Part shown: positions 1-11,952 of the stretch, piece after piece | How positions within the stretch are numbered: the stretch's first letter is position 1 | Layout: the number at the start of each line of letters is the position of its first letter | Assembly: GCA_030490835.1 (NCBI GenBank) | Contig: CM059971.1 | Span: forward strand, 75,348,224 to 75,412,223 | Reading direction: 5' to 3' | From: Annona cherimola | Lineage: Eukaryota > Streptophyta > Magnoliopsida > Magnoliales > Annonaceae | DNA: 64,000 nucleotides | Position numbers and translations under genes: made by a program | The notes under the pieces: generated by a model | Told to the model about the DNA's origin: nothing | The model's input: only the letters and a program-made list of their open reading frames with translations | The model's database searches: none

Positions 1-189
1 TTCTAAATATTTGAAAATTAAGAATTTAAAATTTTTAAAAAAAAATTGATAAGAACTAATTTAAGGTGTGTATACACTTTTATTTTTAAAAAATAAAAAA
101 AGTTTGTGGCCAATCTTTAGATAAATTATGTGCTCAAAGTCCAAATCGTTACCTTTCTTCAGCAACATTAGCGTTAAATCATAAACTTA

Positions 190-541
190 TGGAACTCAAT
201 CCAGTATACCTAGGTGCATTGGGCTTTTCATGCACCGAGTGTAAAATTATTTTTTATTTTTTGAATTTTTTATAAAATTATTAATATAAATTTATTTAAT
301 CTATTTACTAAGTTTTATCATTTTTGAGATGAGTATATAATTTTATAGAATTTTAAATTTTAATTATTTTTCAAACCTTTAAAAATTGATTAAAATACTG
401 GATGGGTTTAGAAATCCAAAAAATATATACATGTTCAAAAATAGTAAAGTTTGTTATATAAGTTAATTACATCTAAATTAACAGTTTTATAAAAAATTTA
501 AAATTTACACCCAAGTGCATGAAAAGCCTATTAGATCCGGG
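190..541. mobile_element. Foldback MITE, copy at 0.2 kb
   Basis: The two arms are inverted copies. The left arm has GGCTTTTCATGCAC near 222 and the right arm has GTGCATGAAAAGCC near 515-528. The interior carries the shared foldback core (TTTATTTAATCTATT, then AAGTTTTATCATTTTTGAG) and its inverse. The outer ends and the TSD are not clear, so the limits are approximate. Confidence 0.6.
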
Positions 542-932
542 GGTAGATGGGAACCCTAAAATTAGGATCGGGTGAAATGGACTGAAGGCATGGTAAACAA
601 CTAGGCATGCGATGCGGCATCGGATGCAAAGTCAACCGTGCAGTTATTAGTTGATAAGCAGGTGAGGAATCGTCCTCGGTCATTAACTTATCGCGGCTGC
701 AGATGTGGGCATTTATTTTTAGAGAATATGGCCCGGTAGAAATCAAACGAGAATGGAATTTTAGCGTCTTGGATTGATAGCCAGCCTCGATTATGGCTGG
801 GTTTCAGCTGACGCCGACACCAGCCGGCATACACGGCGTTAATCATTAGTGCGGGGTATTTGGAACCGGTGCATGATGCATGAGCCCGAGCAGCAAATCA
901 AATGCTGCTGTGAGCTGTCACTGGGGTGAAAT
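542..932. other. Less AT-rich spacer, nothing recognised
   Basis: This stretch is richer in G and C than its surroundings and has several ATGC/GCAT-rich words near 600-630. Open frames are short and resemble no family I know. It may be single-copy intergenic DNA. Confidence 0.4.
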
Positions 933-1473
933 TAGGGATGGTCTCAACTCCGAATCCTACTAACTTAACCCAATATATAATAAGACTGGGTTAAATATTT
1001 CTGAAAAAATATGCTATACAACCTGAATTAAATTTACCTGACTTCAAAAGTAGATTGGTTTGAGTTAAATAACAGTAAACTCGATCGGACTTAATTTTAT
1101 ATATTAGTGTAATATATACTAGATAATTAAAAAATGCTCATACATTAACATATAATACATAAAATTAACTAGATATTATTGCTTTGAAATTATGTTTTTT
1201 ATAATCCGTAAATTGGAAAGTATTCCTATAAAAATGATTAATTTTTATTCTTTATATAAATTTATATTTTAAAATAAATTCAATTGAGCAAAATATTTTT
1301 AAATATTATATATTTATTAACTTGATTTCCAATCTGATCGAATCGATTTCTATAAGGTTAAAATAGAGTTCGGTTAATGCTTGAAAATAAGGTTGAAAGT
1401 AAAGTTGGATTAAAATTTTACAAAGTGAATTAAGTTTGTGTTTACCTCAACCCGACCTAATTTTTACACCCTA
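933..1473. mobile_element. Possible hAT-like non-autonomous element
   Basis: The segment begins TAGGGATGG and ends TTACACCCTA, close to the TAGGGGTG...CACCCCTA ends of the hAT family. Inside are several AACCCGA-type subterminal words. The flanking 8-mers GGTGAAAT and GCTGTAAC match at only 5 of 8 positions. Class assignment is inference. Confidence 0.4.
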
Positions 1474-1571
1474 GCTGTAACATCAATTTAACTTCTATTT
1501 TTTCACCCTTGCCCTTGGAAATTTAGCAATTTGCAAATCTAGCCTTTGATGTTGAAAGCGACCTTAGAAAA

Positions 1572-2400
1572 GGGTTAATTTGCAATTATATTCACCTATT
1601 TTGACATAATTGTAAATATATTTACACATTTTAAAAATTGCAAATGTTTTCGTATAGTTTGACCATAATTGTAAATATATATGTATCATCATCACAGCAG
1701 GGTACATGTGCCATGACATGTGAGTATATTTGCAAATATATCTATGTAGTTTACATATATTTATAAATATAGTATGTTGTGACAGCATCGCTCATGACAG
1801 CATAAATTTATTTATAAGAGGAATGATCCTGTTAGCCCGGGCGAAGTAAATGTCTCACTTAGCCCACCTCAAAAATCCTATTTAAAACAATTTTTTTACT
1901 TTTTCTTCATACACTTATTTATCTAAGTGTATTTAATATATAAATCAAGTTTTACCGTTTTTGGATATATGTATATATTTTTTTAGATTTTTAAAAATAA
2001 GAGTATTTTAAATACATATATACACATAGATGTTTAAAAATCTCAAAAAAAAATAGATAAACATATTCAAAAATGGTAAAACTTGGTCTATATATTAAAT
2101 ACACTTAGATAAACAAGTCTACGAAAAAAAAGTAAAAAGAAAATATTGTAAATAGGTCTTTTAAGGTGGGCTAAGTAGGACATTTACTTAGCCCAAGATA
2201 ACAGGATCACTTCTCTATTTACTATTATAGTAAAACTATTTCGGGTTATCTTTAATTTCTAAAACTAAGAAAGTATAGTCGCAATCATTGTCAAAATATG
2301 TTGGTATATTTGTAAATTACTCATAAAAATATGAACACAAATTTGCAAGAAGTTGAAGGGCAATTTGTAAATTGCCATTTTTAGGTGAGATCAGGAGCAT
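1572..2400. mobile_element. AATTGCAAATATACTCA-type repeat, split by a foldback element
   Basis: Words like ATAATTGTAAATATAT recur in both orientations, and both ends carry GGGTTAATTTGCAA / TTTGTAAATTGCC. A second copy lies at 30.3-30.7 kb. The middle is displaced by the foldback element at 1818-2215. Class unknown; it is non-coding. Confidence 0.5.
1818..2215. mobile_element. Foldback MITE with CCTGTTAGC ends and a 9-bp TSD
   Basis: The left end is GAGGAATGATCCTGTTAGC and the right end is the inverse form (AACAGGATCACTTCTC). The flanks TATTTATAA (1809-1817) and TATTTACTA (2216-2224) match at 7 of 9. The arms pair almost end to end through the common core (CTAAGTGTATTTAATATA). A 9-bp TSD with long terminal inverted repeats is typical of Mutator-like (MULE) non-autonomous elements. 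It has no coding capacity. Confidence 0.82.
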
Positions 2401-2703
2401 TTTTGTCGTGACGATTTAGCGCGGGCCGCGGAGGGGGCTTAATGAGGGGAGATGCAAAGATAGATACATTCAATGATAGTTTACCAGGGAAATGATTTTT
2501 CCTCCTTAGATGTGCCAAGCACAGCATCATCGCCGTTCATTTTATGCGCATCAAAGTGACGGCTACGATTAGAACTCCCTTAGCTGTACTAATTAGCGGG
2601 TTCCGAATTTGCAACTTTTTACTAACTTGAGATTAATTGGGTTCAAATTTTTTGGGCTAACATTTAAATTTCGGAAAATCATTCTAAATCAGTTTTTTAA
2701 ATT
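2401..2703. other. Spacer, nothing recognised
   Basis: Mixed composition with a short GC-rich patch near 2420-2440 (GCGGGCCGCGG). No ORF, repeat or RNA gene could be supported. Confidence 0.4.
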
Positions 2704-2979
2704 GGGGGGACGTTTGTTAACATGTGACTATGGGAACCATGGTTTTTCTATGGTATTTGGTTTCCCAATACCAATCATTACTCCATCAATCACACTATTT
2801 TTTCCATTTTTACCCCTACATTCCAATCATTTTCCCTACCAACTACATACAACAAACCTATTTATTCCAATTATACATCCATCATTTCCTATCAATCATA
2901 CATTTATCAAAATATTCTCATTTTCATTTTCCACAGTTTCCCACAATCCCGCAATTTTACGTATTCCCAAACGTCCCCT
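2704..2979. mobile_element. Tourist-like MITE, GGGACGTTTG family, copy 1
   Basis: The ends are GGGGGACGTTTG and CAAACGTCCCC. The roughly 275-bp body closely matches the element at 6840-7112, including CTTGGTTTTTCTGTGG-like and CATTTCCTATCAATC-like words. TTG flanks both ends. The overlapping short open frames here are by-products of pyrimidine-rich MITE sequence, not genes. Confidence 0.75.
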
Positions 2980-3201
2980 TGGTCTTGATGCTATATTTGA
3001 AAATCATAATTTTAATATACATTTTACTTAAAAACTTATAATTAATATGTTAATAATACTTTTAAAACAAGCCTGAGAATACAGATATCTTATCTTATTT
3101 TATCTTACAAATCTAACCTAAGCATTTTTACAACTTTTTGTTATTATGAATAAAGGATGAGACAAAACACTTTCCCGCCTTGGAGACAACAACTCCCACT
3201 C

Positions 3202-4152
3202 TAGGGGTGCAATTTGATTTGAGCGGAGCTTGCACCTAGCCTGTCTAATCTTAATTCTAATATTATCAAAACTTGCTTTTTTCAACTTGAGGCCAAAGAA
3301 CTTTAACCTAAGAAATTTGAAACTTGATCCGTAAATATAATAATATTCTTACAATTTTTCCTACTACTAATAATAGAGGAGATAAAAATTCCGACTATCA
3401 ATAATAGAAAAGACAAAAGAAAAGCTCCCAACTCGGGAGAAAATAGCTCTTACATGTAAAAGTGCAACGTGGCGGGGTTGAGTCCAAACCTAGCTTATTG
3501 ATCTTGAAGTTTAATAGTGTTGAGACTTATTTTTTTTACAACTCTAGCTTGAAGAATTTAAATTTGAGGAGCCCATTTTATAAATATGATAGAATTAGAA
3601 TTCAAGTGAACTAGAGCAGCTCGATTTTTCATTTTATATTTATTATGAAATATAGTATAAACATAATAGCTGAATAATATTTATTTATATTTGTGTATTA
3701 TATTATTTATATTTATGTTTGCATATATGTATCTCATATTATAATTATATTATATTATTTTCATTTAAATTTATCTTTATATTTCTATCATTGACTTTTA
3801 TGTTCATTAATTTTCTTCCTTTAACTTGTTTTCGATTAAATTTTTTCTAGAAAATATTCTTTATATTATTATTTTTTAAAAAATATATAGTTTGACTATC
3901 TATTATTATTTTTCCTTAGATTATTTGTTGTTATTATATATTCATATGAAATTCTAAATTTATCAATTTTAAATAAAAATAAATTTGTTAACCTAAATTT
4001 TAACTCAAAACTAAACTTGAACTCTATTTTCACAAATAGGTTTAAGGATTAGATTTCATAAATAGAGTTAGGATTAAGTTAATAATTTATAAATAAGATT
4101 AGGATTAAGGTTAAAGTGAACTCAAGGTTCACGAGCCCGAGTTGTACTCCTA
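3202..4152. mobile_element. Non-autonomous hAT derivative
   Basis: It starts TAGGGGTGCAA and ends GTTGTACTCCTA, matching the ends of the hAT at 55,022-59,897. The last 180 bp carry the same subterminal pattern (AAATAGAGTTAGGATTA, GAGCCCGAGTTG), and the interior matches the element at 21,031-21,698 (for example TTAATTTTCTTCCTTTA). No coding sequence and no clear TSD. It has probably decayed and may contain a further insertion near 3.4 kb. Confidence 0.65.
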
Positions 4153-4671
4153 CCTATATGGGATTCGATCTCCTTACCGATGACATACATGTCAAGTTCT
4201 AGTAACAATTAGGATTTACTAAGTTGGCTTAAAATGCATTTATTAGATGCACTAATTAATAACTAAATTAAATAAGTTTTATATTTTGAAATATATTTTA
4301 TATCTTCAAAGATATAATATATTTCATAAAATAAATGTTAAATATATATTAGTAATTCGAATCGGTTCCTAAGTTTCTAAATCTTGGGATTTACCCTATC
4401 TTATCCTATGAGTAGAAAAATAAAAAACTATCATATCCAATTTTACAATACTTATGAGTCAACCTATAACCCCCACGAGTAATAATCCCTCTATGGCTAG
4501 GGCTTTGCTATTTACTCTAAGTTGTGAGGTAGGAAAAAAAGCTTAGAGCATTGTTGACGCTATAGGTTGAGGATTAGGTCTCAGAAAGAGTTGCTAGATT
4601 GTGTTATACAAAGGAAAAATTATTTTATATTAATATCAACATTAAATTGTTTAAAAAATGTTGCTTGTGGG
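4153..4671. other. AT-rich spacer
   Basis: A B-box-like word (GGGATTCGATCTCC) near 4160 hints at a SINE remnant, but I see no convincing A box or poly(A) tail. No ORF of note. Confidence 0.35.
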
Positions 4672-5249
4672 TAGGAGTGTTAAAGGATCGGGTTGAACGG
4701 GTTGGATCATGATCCTGATTCTAATCAATTTAAAATATTCCAACCCTAATCCATTTATTAACTTATTTAGAAAATCTTATCTCTAACTCGTTTAATAAAT
4801 GGATTGGTAGGTTGTTAACGGATTGTATAGCAAACAACCTGAAAGCTTAAACTCTGGCAAACAATAATCTTGCAGGGAGAGACAAAATGGTGTTTTCGGC
4901 ATAAGAGAAATGGAAATAAGGTAATAACAGGAAAATAAAATCAGGGTAGCAGTACAAAAATGAAAATCAGATGACATAAGAAAGACTTTGCAGAGAAAAA
5001 TAACCAAGTGGTTTACATATATATATTAACTTTAATGGATTAAAGGAGTTAAATGGGTTAAACAGGTTAAATAGGTTATTAAATGGATTGACAGATTATA
5101 AAATCTCAACTTTAATTCATTTATTTAATTAAATGGTTAAATGGGTTAGCGGATAATAATCTATTTATTCAAAATTCCTAATCCAAATCCATTTATAAAT
5201 AGGTTGAACAAGCGGGTTGATTGATTGATCATAATTATTAACACCTCTA
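4672..5249. mobile_element. Small hAT-like non-autonomous element
   Basis: The ends TAGGAGTGTTAA and TTAACACCTCTA are imperfect inverse copies. Both subterminal regions carry GGGTTGAACGGGTTGG-type words and AAATGGGTTA repeats. The flanking 8-mers match at only 5 of 8. The short minus-strand open frame inside resembles no known protein. Confidence 0.5.
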
Positions 5250-6131
5250 ATTGTAGTAAATGTGTCGAGGTTAGTGTAGATAATTAAGGGGGCCTAACCT
5301 AAATTGCAAATCGCATGGATTTACAATAATTTTACTAATCCAGTTTTTCTATATTCTCCAACTTCATTCGGTCTAGAGCGATTGGGTTTTTTTTTTAATT
5401 TTTTATTATAGTCTGAGTGATTGGCTTTGAGTTCGAATTACAACATTACATCCCTTTATTTGTCAACATTTTCGTTTGACAATGTGAGATAGCAAGGTTT
5501 GGGATCCTTTCTTACATGAATACGAAAGCATAGACTATTAAGGAAAATGGTAGGAATGGACTTAAGGTGACTTGATACGATACGGGTAAATAGGAAATAA
5601 AATGAGAATAAATAGGATAATATGTAGTATGAAAAAATATATATAAGAAAATGATTGGAACATAAAAATAAAATTAGAAAAAAAAATAGATTAGTTAGGC
5701 AATGATGCCATTGACTTTCCTATTCCATTGCATTCAATTTCGTTTGCTCCAAACTAAACACGCATAGCATACGCCCAGATACACAAGTCTGAAAATGAAA
5801 TTATACGCAGGTGCCTGAAGTTGGTCGCATAGCCATGTAGCTCATATGATAAACAACTTCATAATTTTTACTCCCAAAAAAAAAAAATTCACACTTTTTT
5901 TTCCCCTCAAACAGGTGCCTGAAGTTGTTCACATAGCATACAGGAGCTCTTTTTTTAAAAAAAAAAAAAAAAAAATTGGCCATTGCCTAAATTCCATATC
6001 CTTAATTTTTTAATTTTTTAATTTTCGGAAATAATTAACGGAGCAATTTCCATGCTCATTTTCTATCACCGAAAATTCAAAAAAATTCTCATTTTTAATT
6101 TCAAAAAATATTTAAAGATAAAAAGTACAAA
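5250..6131. other. AT-rich spacer with a direct repeat and homopolymer runs
   Basis: A roughly 25-bp direct repeat, GGTGCCTGAAGTTG(G/T)TC, occurs at about 5810 and 5914. Long A or T runs follow near 5880 and 5955-5975. No gene is supported. Confidence 0.4.
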
Positions 6132-6489
6132 GGAGCATGATTATGTACGTCATAATGTTTTTATGCTAAAATACAACATTCGTTTATTTTTACAATTAGT
6201 TATATATTTTTTATTTTTCTTTATAAACATGTTTTTCTAAGTGTATTTAATCCATATACAAAGTTTTCTCATTTTACAGTACTTTTACCTATTTATTTTT
6301 GATTTTTTTAAAAAAATCAATTTTAAGGGCATTTAAGTCATTTTCCACCCTGAAAAAACTTTATATATAGATTGAATATACTTAAATAAACATGCTTACG
6401 AAAAAAATCAAAAAATATAACTAATCGTAAAAATAAATAAATGTTATATTTTAGTCTAAAATACATGATGATGTATATAATCAAGCTCC
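6132..6489. mobile_element. Foldback MITE with GGAGC(A/T)TGATTAT ends
   Basis: The left end GGAGCATGATTATG mirrors the right end TATAATCAAGCTCC. The flanks AAGTACAAA (6123-6131) and AAATATAAA (6490-6498) match at 7 of 9. The interior holds the shared core (CTAAGTGTATTTAATCC) in both orientations, with a centre near 6320. Confidence 0.75.
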
Positions 6490-6807
6490 AAATATAAAAA
6501 TATACTGTGAATCAATTTACTTGACCCCATGCGTCTATGAAATTTTTTTTTCCTCAAAAAGATCTTCACACTGTGCCCAAGCATTGACTGCCACTACTGT
6601 AGATGGTTGCCTCAAGCATCGCAACGAAAAGGAAATTCATTGGCGCAATAGACCGGCCAATTTTTGTGGTGTAGATACCGTCAGAAAACATCCCGTTTTG
6701 TCAGGATTTTTTTGAATTACACGCAGCAACATTTTGGCGGAAAGCAGACTTTGGATGAAGAGATACCAAATTCATGCCTAGTTAAACTTATTTTTAATGA
6801 ATATTTT
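6490..6807. other. Spacer, nothing recognised
   Basis: Moderate GC content. A 64-codon plus-strand frame lies here, but it has no recognisable domain, promoter or codon bias and is best treated as chance. Confidence 0.35.
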
Positions 6808-7364
6808 GAGTGTGTTTGGTAATGAGTATAAAATGTTAAGGGGACGTTTGGTAACATACTCATATAGGAACCTTGGTTTTTCTGTGGTATTTAGTTTCCC
6901 AAAATCAATCATTATTCCATCAATCATACTATTTTTCCCACTTTTATCCCTATATTTCAATCATTTTCCTTACCAACTATATACAACAAACCTATTTATT
7001 CCAATTATACATCTATCATTTCCTATTAATCACACATTTATCAAAATATTCTTTTTTTTATTTCTCACAATTTCCCACAATCCCACCATTTTACACATTA
7101 CCAAACATACCCTAAGTTAAAAAATTTTAATCTAAAACTTTTTGCTTTCTCTAACTACTATATTTTCTAATTATTTTTTCACATTTTCGTATATAATTAC
7201 TCTACTTTTCAATCATTTCTACACAATTATCTATACAACTAACTTATCTATTTTAACTTTATCATATTTGCTCTTCATCATTGACCCTAACATATCATAT
7301 TATTTGTCAACTTTTACTTTTCGAAACTTTTTACTCAAAGTTTTATTCATTTTCAAACGCACCC
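6808..7364. mobile_element. GTGTGTTTGG MITE, interrupted
   Basis: Its left end (GAGTGTGTTTGGTAATG) lies at 6808-6839 and the rest, ending CAAACGCACCC, at 7113-7364. The Tourist-like element at 6840-7112 sits inside. The right part matches the other copies of this family (AATCTAAAACTTTT, ACACAATTATCTATACAAC). Confidence 0.65.
6840..7112. mobile_element. Tourist-like MITE, GGGACGTTTG family, copy 2
   Basis: The ends are GGGGACGTTTGGTAA and CCAAACATACCC. TAA flanks both sides (6837-6839 and 7113-7115), the size and sequence of a PIF/Harbinger target duplication. It is a close relative of 2704-2979 and is inserted into the GTGTGTTTGG element around it. Confidence 0.75.
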
Positions 7365-7533
7365 TTTATATCAAATAATTGAATAGAAAGCCATAAGATT
7401 AGATATTGAAGATCTTTTTTCGACTTAAAATGTTTTGAAAAAGGTGCATGTGGAGAATGGATGGACATTAGGTTAAGGTTAATTTAGAAAGTTAATGGGT
7501 CTAACCCAAATTGGACATTATGTTTTCGATACA

Positions 7534-7798
7534 GGGTGTGTTTGACAATTGATAGAAAATGTCTAGTTAAAACTTTTCAATCTAAAACTTTTCACTCTCT
7601 ACAACTATCATATTTTTTAATCATTTTTTCACACTTTCCTATACAACTATCTTACTTTTCAATCATTTCTACACAACTATTCACATAACTAACCTATCTA
7701 TTTTAATTTTATCCTCTTTATTATTCATCATGATCTCTATCATATCATATCATTTGACAAATTTTACTCTTCGAAACTTTTCATCGTAATCCGTTTTG
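7534..7798. mobile_element. GTGTGTTTGG MITE
   Basis: It begins GGGTGTGTTTGACAATTG and carries the family body (AAACTTTTCAATCTAAAAC, ACACAACTATTCACATAAC, TCATATCATATCATTTGAC). The right terminus is degenerate. Confidence 0.6.
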
Positions 7799-8855
7799 GA
7801 TGAAATAACATTTATGCATTAATGATGACCCTTAAACCCAGTTGACAAGAGTAAATGCAGGAGTACCTGTTTCAATTTTCAGCAGTCCCAGATGCTTGCA
7901 TGTGACGTGACTGACATGCCTTTGCTCTGGCAATAGCATGGCTTCAAGTCTGGAACATGGAAGTAAATGATTCAGGCTGTTCACGTGAGAGAAAAAAGGG
8001 TTTTTGAGCAGTGGTGCAACTCGGCTCAGGGATACAGGGGTCGACGCACTGAGTATGTCGGTTTGATTCTAAATGTAAAATATCCGCTATAATTCGGATA
8101 GGGCCGGTTCTAGGTATTAGGTACCCGAAACAAACATGAATTTCATAATCTTAGGACAATGGGGCCGCCATTTTCATAATCTTTTGAGCCGTTCATCACT
8201 TGCCGTGTGGGATTTGGAATTTTGGATTATGTTTTTTAATTTTTTTTGGGCTCCGGCACACGTGAAAAATGCATGCCTTCGAAATGTTATGTTGCATTGC
8301 TATATCAAAACAATCTTGTCAGTTGCACCATCTTTTTTTTTTTTTTTAAGGAGTCGGTGACCCATCTATTGTGTTTAATAAATAATGTTTAACTCACATT
8401 AAAATTTAAAATCGGCCACTGGCATCTTTGGCTCAATCTGGAAATTTAATTTTAGAGATTTCTAAAAGAAAGATCCAATCTTTAAAAGGCAATATGCCCG
8501 TACTAGGAAAAATTTTGATATTCCCGGCATCGAGCGTGCAAGCTTAAATACTCGAATTATTAGCATGTATAGGCGCCACACCATCAAATAGTCGACTAGT
8601 ACTCCTGCAATTCTTGGCCTTGCTAGTCATCGCTAATAGATATAATAATTTTAAATTTTGGAATCCATTTGGAACCAAAAACAATAACTAGTCTTGCTTT
8701 CAAAAAAATAAAGTAGGATAAGACTAAAACTGACTTAGTCTAAAATAGGGTCGGGTCAGAATTTTTAAAAGTAAGATAAAAAGTAGGACTAAGTTGCACT
8801 CCTATTTCTGAGATCCTTGCCTTTCATGGCATTTGATTAAATGCACTCTGATACA
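7799..8855. other. Mixed-composition spacer, nothing recognised
   Basis: About 1 kb without recognised repeat or gene. A T run lies at about 8330-8347. Frames are short. Confidence 0.4.
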
Positions 8856-9074
8856 CTAAGCTTCGATGCATCTAGATGCAAAAACCTATTTTTACTTTTT
8901 TAAAATTTTTTTTATGAAACTATTAATCTAAGTGTATTTAACACAAAAACATCCACACACACACATACATACATATATATATATATATATTAAGTTTTAC
9001 CATTTTTGAAGATTTATACATATTTTTTGATTTTTTAAAAAATAAAGTATTTTAGTCATTTAAAAAAAGCCCTC
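8856..9074. repeat. Single arm of a foldback element
   Basis: Only the left arm is visible: GATGCATCTAGATGCA at the edge, then CTAAGTGTATTTAAC and AAGTTTTACCATTTTTG. A CA/TA microsatellite lies within it at 8955-8990. No matching right arm follows. Confidence 0.45.
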
Positions 9075-9872
9075 CATTACCTTCTAGCATAACACCAATA
9101 AGGGCTTTATATTGCTTTGTATTTAGATAATTATATAATGTCTCCATCCATTTGATTTTTTAAAATGTATTTTTATGAAATTGATTTAAATATTACGAAT
9201 ATTTATTTATTTAAAATACGAGAGTGAATATATAATCATTATACTTTCAAAATAAGTACATATTTATAAATTCTTCAAAACAAGTAAATATTTATAAAAA
9301 ATTTCATTGCATCTGATTTGGAATTGCAGATAAATATATTTTCATGATTATTATTATTATTATTAAATCAGTTCAGATTTCAAATAAAAGGTTTTTATTT
9401 CAAAAAAGCAACCGTCTGGGTGTCACTCCATGCAACCTGCTGATCGAGGTCATGAGCTATATTGAAGCAGTTCTACATGGTTCTCACCCCCATTTATTTT
9501 TTTTAAAAAAATTCAAATCCTTCATTTATTAAATATTTTTCTTTACGATACAAAATACATCATGATTACATATAGATGTGCCACTTCATAGTTCATAAGC
9601 AATCTGATAAGTTCAGTTCAATTATTGCTTATCAAAAGTATCCGAACATAATGTTTTGCATTACCTAGCTGAAAAATATTAATAAATAAAATCGTATCGT
9701 TTGAATTTTCAAAAAGAATAATTTGGGGCTGAAAACCAGGCAGTTACATTTTATTTTATTTTTTGATATCAAGGCAGTTAACATTTGGGACGGATACTAT
9801 GTGAACAAATCCCATAGGTATTATTTTTAAAATACCATATATTATTTTGTATTTTAGCTACCTATAGATTAT
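9075..9872. other. AT-rich spacer
   Basis: Contains an (ATT)n run at 9348-9366 and assorted AT-rich sequence. No gene or element could be delimited. Confidence 0.35.
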
Positions 9873-10147
9873 GGGTGAGAATGAATAAAATTTTTGATGA
9901 AAAGTTTTGGAGAGTAAAAGTTGTCAAATGATGTGATATGATAGGGATAATGATGAGTAGTAAAGAGAATAAAGTTAAAATAGATAGGTTAGTTGTGCGG
10001 ATAGTTGTGTAAAAATGATTGAAAAGTATGGTAGTTGTATAGGAAAATGTGAAAAAATGATTAAAAATTATGATAGTTGTGGAGAGTGAAAAGTTTTAGA
10101 TTGAAAAGTTTTAACTTGACATTTTTTATTAATTGCCAAACACACCC
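9873..10147. mobile_element. GTGTGTTTGG MITE, inverse orientation
   Basis: It ends TTGCCAAACACACCC at 10147 and starts GGGTGAGAATG. TAT flanks both sides. The body is the reverse complement of the copy at 7534-7798 (for example GATAGGTTAGTTGTG). Confidence 0.7.
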
Positions 10148-10510
10148 TATATAATTAGTCATGCAGTAAAACGAAAAAGTCATAGATTTGCGTAGTAATA
10201 TTGTGGAGATTTGTAGATTAAACAAGGTGGTACACATGTATGAACTAAATTATACATGACGTACATTTAATATCCAGCAACTTAGGAGTCGAAAACTTGT
10301 AAAACGATGGAACTGGATATTCAATAGTTGTTTATGTCCAAGTGGAATTCGATTTCATAGTTGTTTATGTCCAAGTGGAATTCGATTTCGTCAGATTAAT
10401 GACATAAGCTAATATAATAAGCAAGCTAAGCATGATCGCTCTGATTCTGATGCAGAATTAGCTACGGTAGTTCGATACATCTGATAAAATTAAAATGCAT
10501 AGTTTTTAGT
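10148..10510. other. Spacer with a 34-bp tandem duplication
   Basis: A unit beginning ATAGTTGTTTATGTCC is repeated twice in tandem at about 10,324-10,391. Otherwise nothing is recognised. Confidence 0.5.
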
Positions 10511-11101
10511 AGGAGGCATGTTCTTGTTAGTTTGGGCCACGAAATTTATTTTATTTTTTCATAACTTGTTATTTTGTGCTTATTTAATATACAAAACTAA
10601 ATTTTTATCATTTTTGGATATATATTTGTAAATTTTTAAACACAAGATTATTTTAGTAATTTTTAATCATTAAAAATAGTTAAAATATCCCTATATTTAA
10701 AAAATCTAAAATATATATACATATCTTTAAAAATAGTAATTTTTTAATGATATTATACACTATGACATCAGATATTACAAATCACTGTCATTCATAATGT
10801 AGACGATAAGCTCTCATTAATCCTTAGGGGAGACACCAAGCTTCCATTTTATAATCCCGGGAAGTGAAAATTTACTACTTGAGGTTCGAACCCAACACAA
10901 TAGAGGCATGAAAGGCTTAAATATACCATTTTTGGGTAAAAAAAAGTAATAAAACTTTATTATACTTTTTTTAATAAAATAGTTTATACACTAAATATAT
11001 CTAGATTAACAAGTTTATAAAAAATAAATAAATTTAAATAAATTTAATGGCATAGGCTAAATAAATCATTACTTAATCTCCGTAAGCAGGATCATGTCTC
11101 C
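10511..11101. mobile_element. Foldback element split by a SINE
   Basis: The left end GAGGCATGTTCTTGTTAG corresponds to the inverse of the right end (TAAGCAGGATCATGTCTC). The left arm (to about 10,740) and the right arm (from about 10,975) both carry the common core, for example TATATCTAGATTAACAAG on the right. The intervening piece is the minus-strand SINE. Confidence 0.5.
10740..10965 (-). mobile_element. tRNA-derived SINE, minus strand
   Basis: On the minus strand the sequence has a perfect B box (GGTTCGAACCT, around 10,890). It ends in AATATCATTAAAAAA, like the 3' ends of the SINEs at 16.2 and 25.2 kb. The AAAATAGTAA / AAAAAGTAA words either side are a possible TSD. No A box is clear, so the 5' end may be missing. 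Confidence 0.5.
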
Positions 11102-11512
11102 CTAAGTGGTTGTACACAAACCATAAAAATGAGATCCCAAGAGTGGCGGACGTAGCTAACGAAATGCGTGCATCTCCATTTTGAAACTAGTTGTGATTCT
11201 AGCGAATTTGTTCCACGATGCTTTGGTTTAAGTTCTTAATGATCTGATAATTTAATTCATGAGATTTAACCCATTAATTGTGTGTAAAATTAATTTTTTA
11301 TTTAGCTAAGAGTTCATTTGGTATCTTATTAAAAGTTTTGGTGGGCCATGCAGCTAAATCGCATAATAATAAAATTCTAAGAGAGCTTGATTTATATTTT
11401 TAACAACATCACGTGTTTGGATTTCATAAATTAAAGTACTAGAGCATTAAATTGAACCAAAAGATTCCAAAAAATGGATTCCCTTGCACCAGTCTAGTGC
11501 AAATTAAATATA
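11102..11512. other. Spacer, nothing recognised
   Basis: Ordinary AT-rich intergenic sequence. No repeat edge or coding signal seen. Confidence 0.35.
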
Positions 11513-11779
11513 GGATGTGTTTGGGAATGGATGAAACTTTTGATGAATAGTTTTGAAAAGTAAAAGTTGTCAAATGATGTGATATGATAGGGGTAATGAT
11601 GAAAAGTAAAGAATATAAAGTTAAAATAGATAGGTTAGTTGTATGGGTAGTTGTGTAGAAATGATTGAAAAGTAGGGTAGTTGTATAGAAAAATGAGAAA
11701 AAAATAATTAAAAAATATAGTAGTTGTGGAGAGTGAAAAGTTTTAATTTGACATTTTCTGCACATTGCCAAACACACCC
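11513..11779. mobile_element. GTGTGTTTGG MITE with ATA flanks
   Basis: The left end is GGATGTGTTTGGG and the right end CCAAACACACCC. ATA flanks each side. The body is in the same orientation as the copy at 9873-10147 (TGATGTGATATGATAGG, GATAGGTTAGTTGTAT). The long minus-strand frame crossing this region is a by-product. Confidence 0.75.
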
Positions 11780-11952
11780 ATAGGAAAAAAAAAACACTAG
11801 GCACATGCGTGGCATGAACAGGGCCCAGAAGGATTTCATAAGATCCTGACCATTGATTATTGTCTCTACACTGCTCATTGCATAGATTGATTAAATACGA
11901 TTCCTTTGGCGGAAAATTGGGTTGGGCAGGAGAAGACTTTGTCCACATAAAA

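Noticed and set aside
2609..3041. Protein of 105-140 residues on the plus strand
   Set aside because: Two overlapping frames both arise from a pyrimidine-rich Tourist-like MITE. The same happens in the copy at 6.8-7.1 kb.
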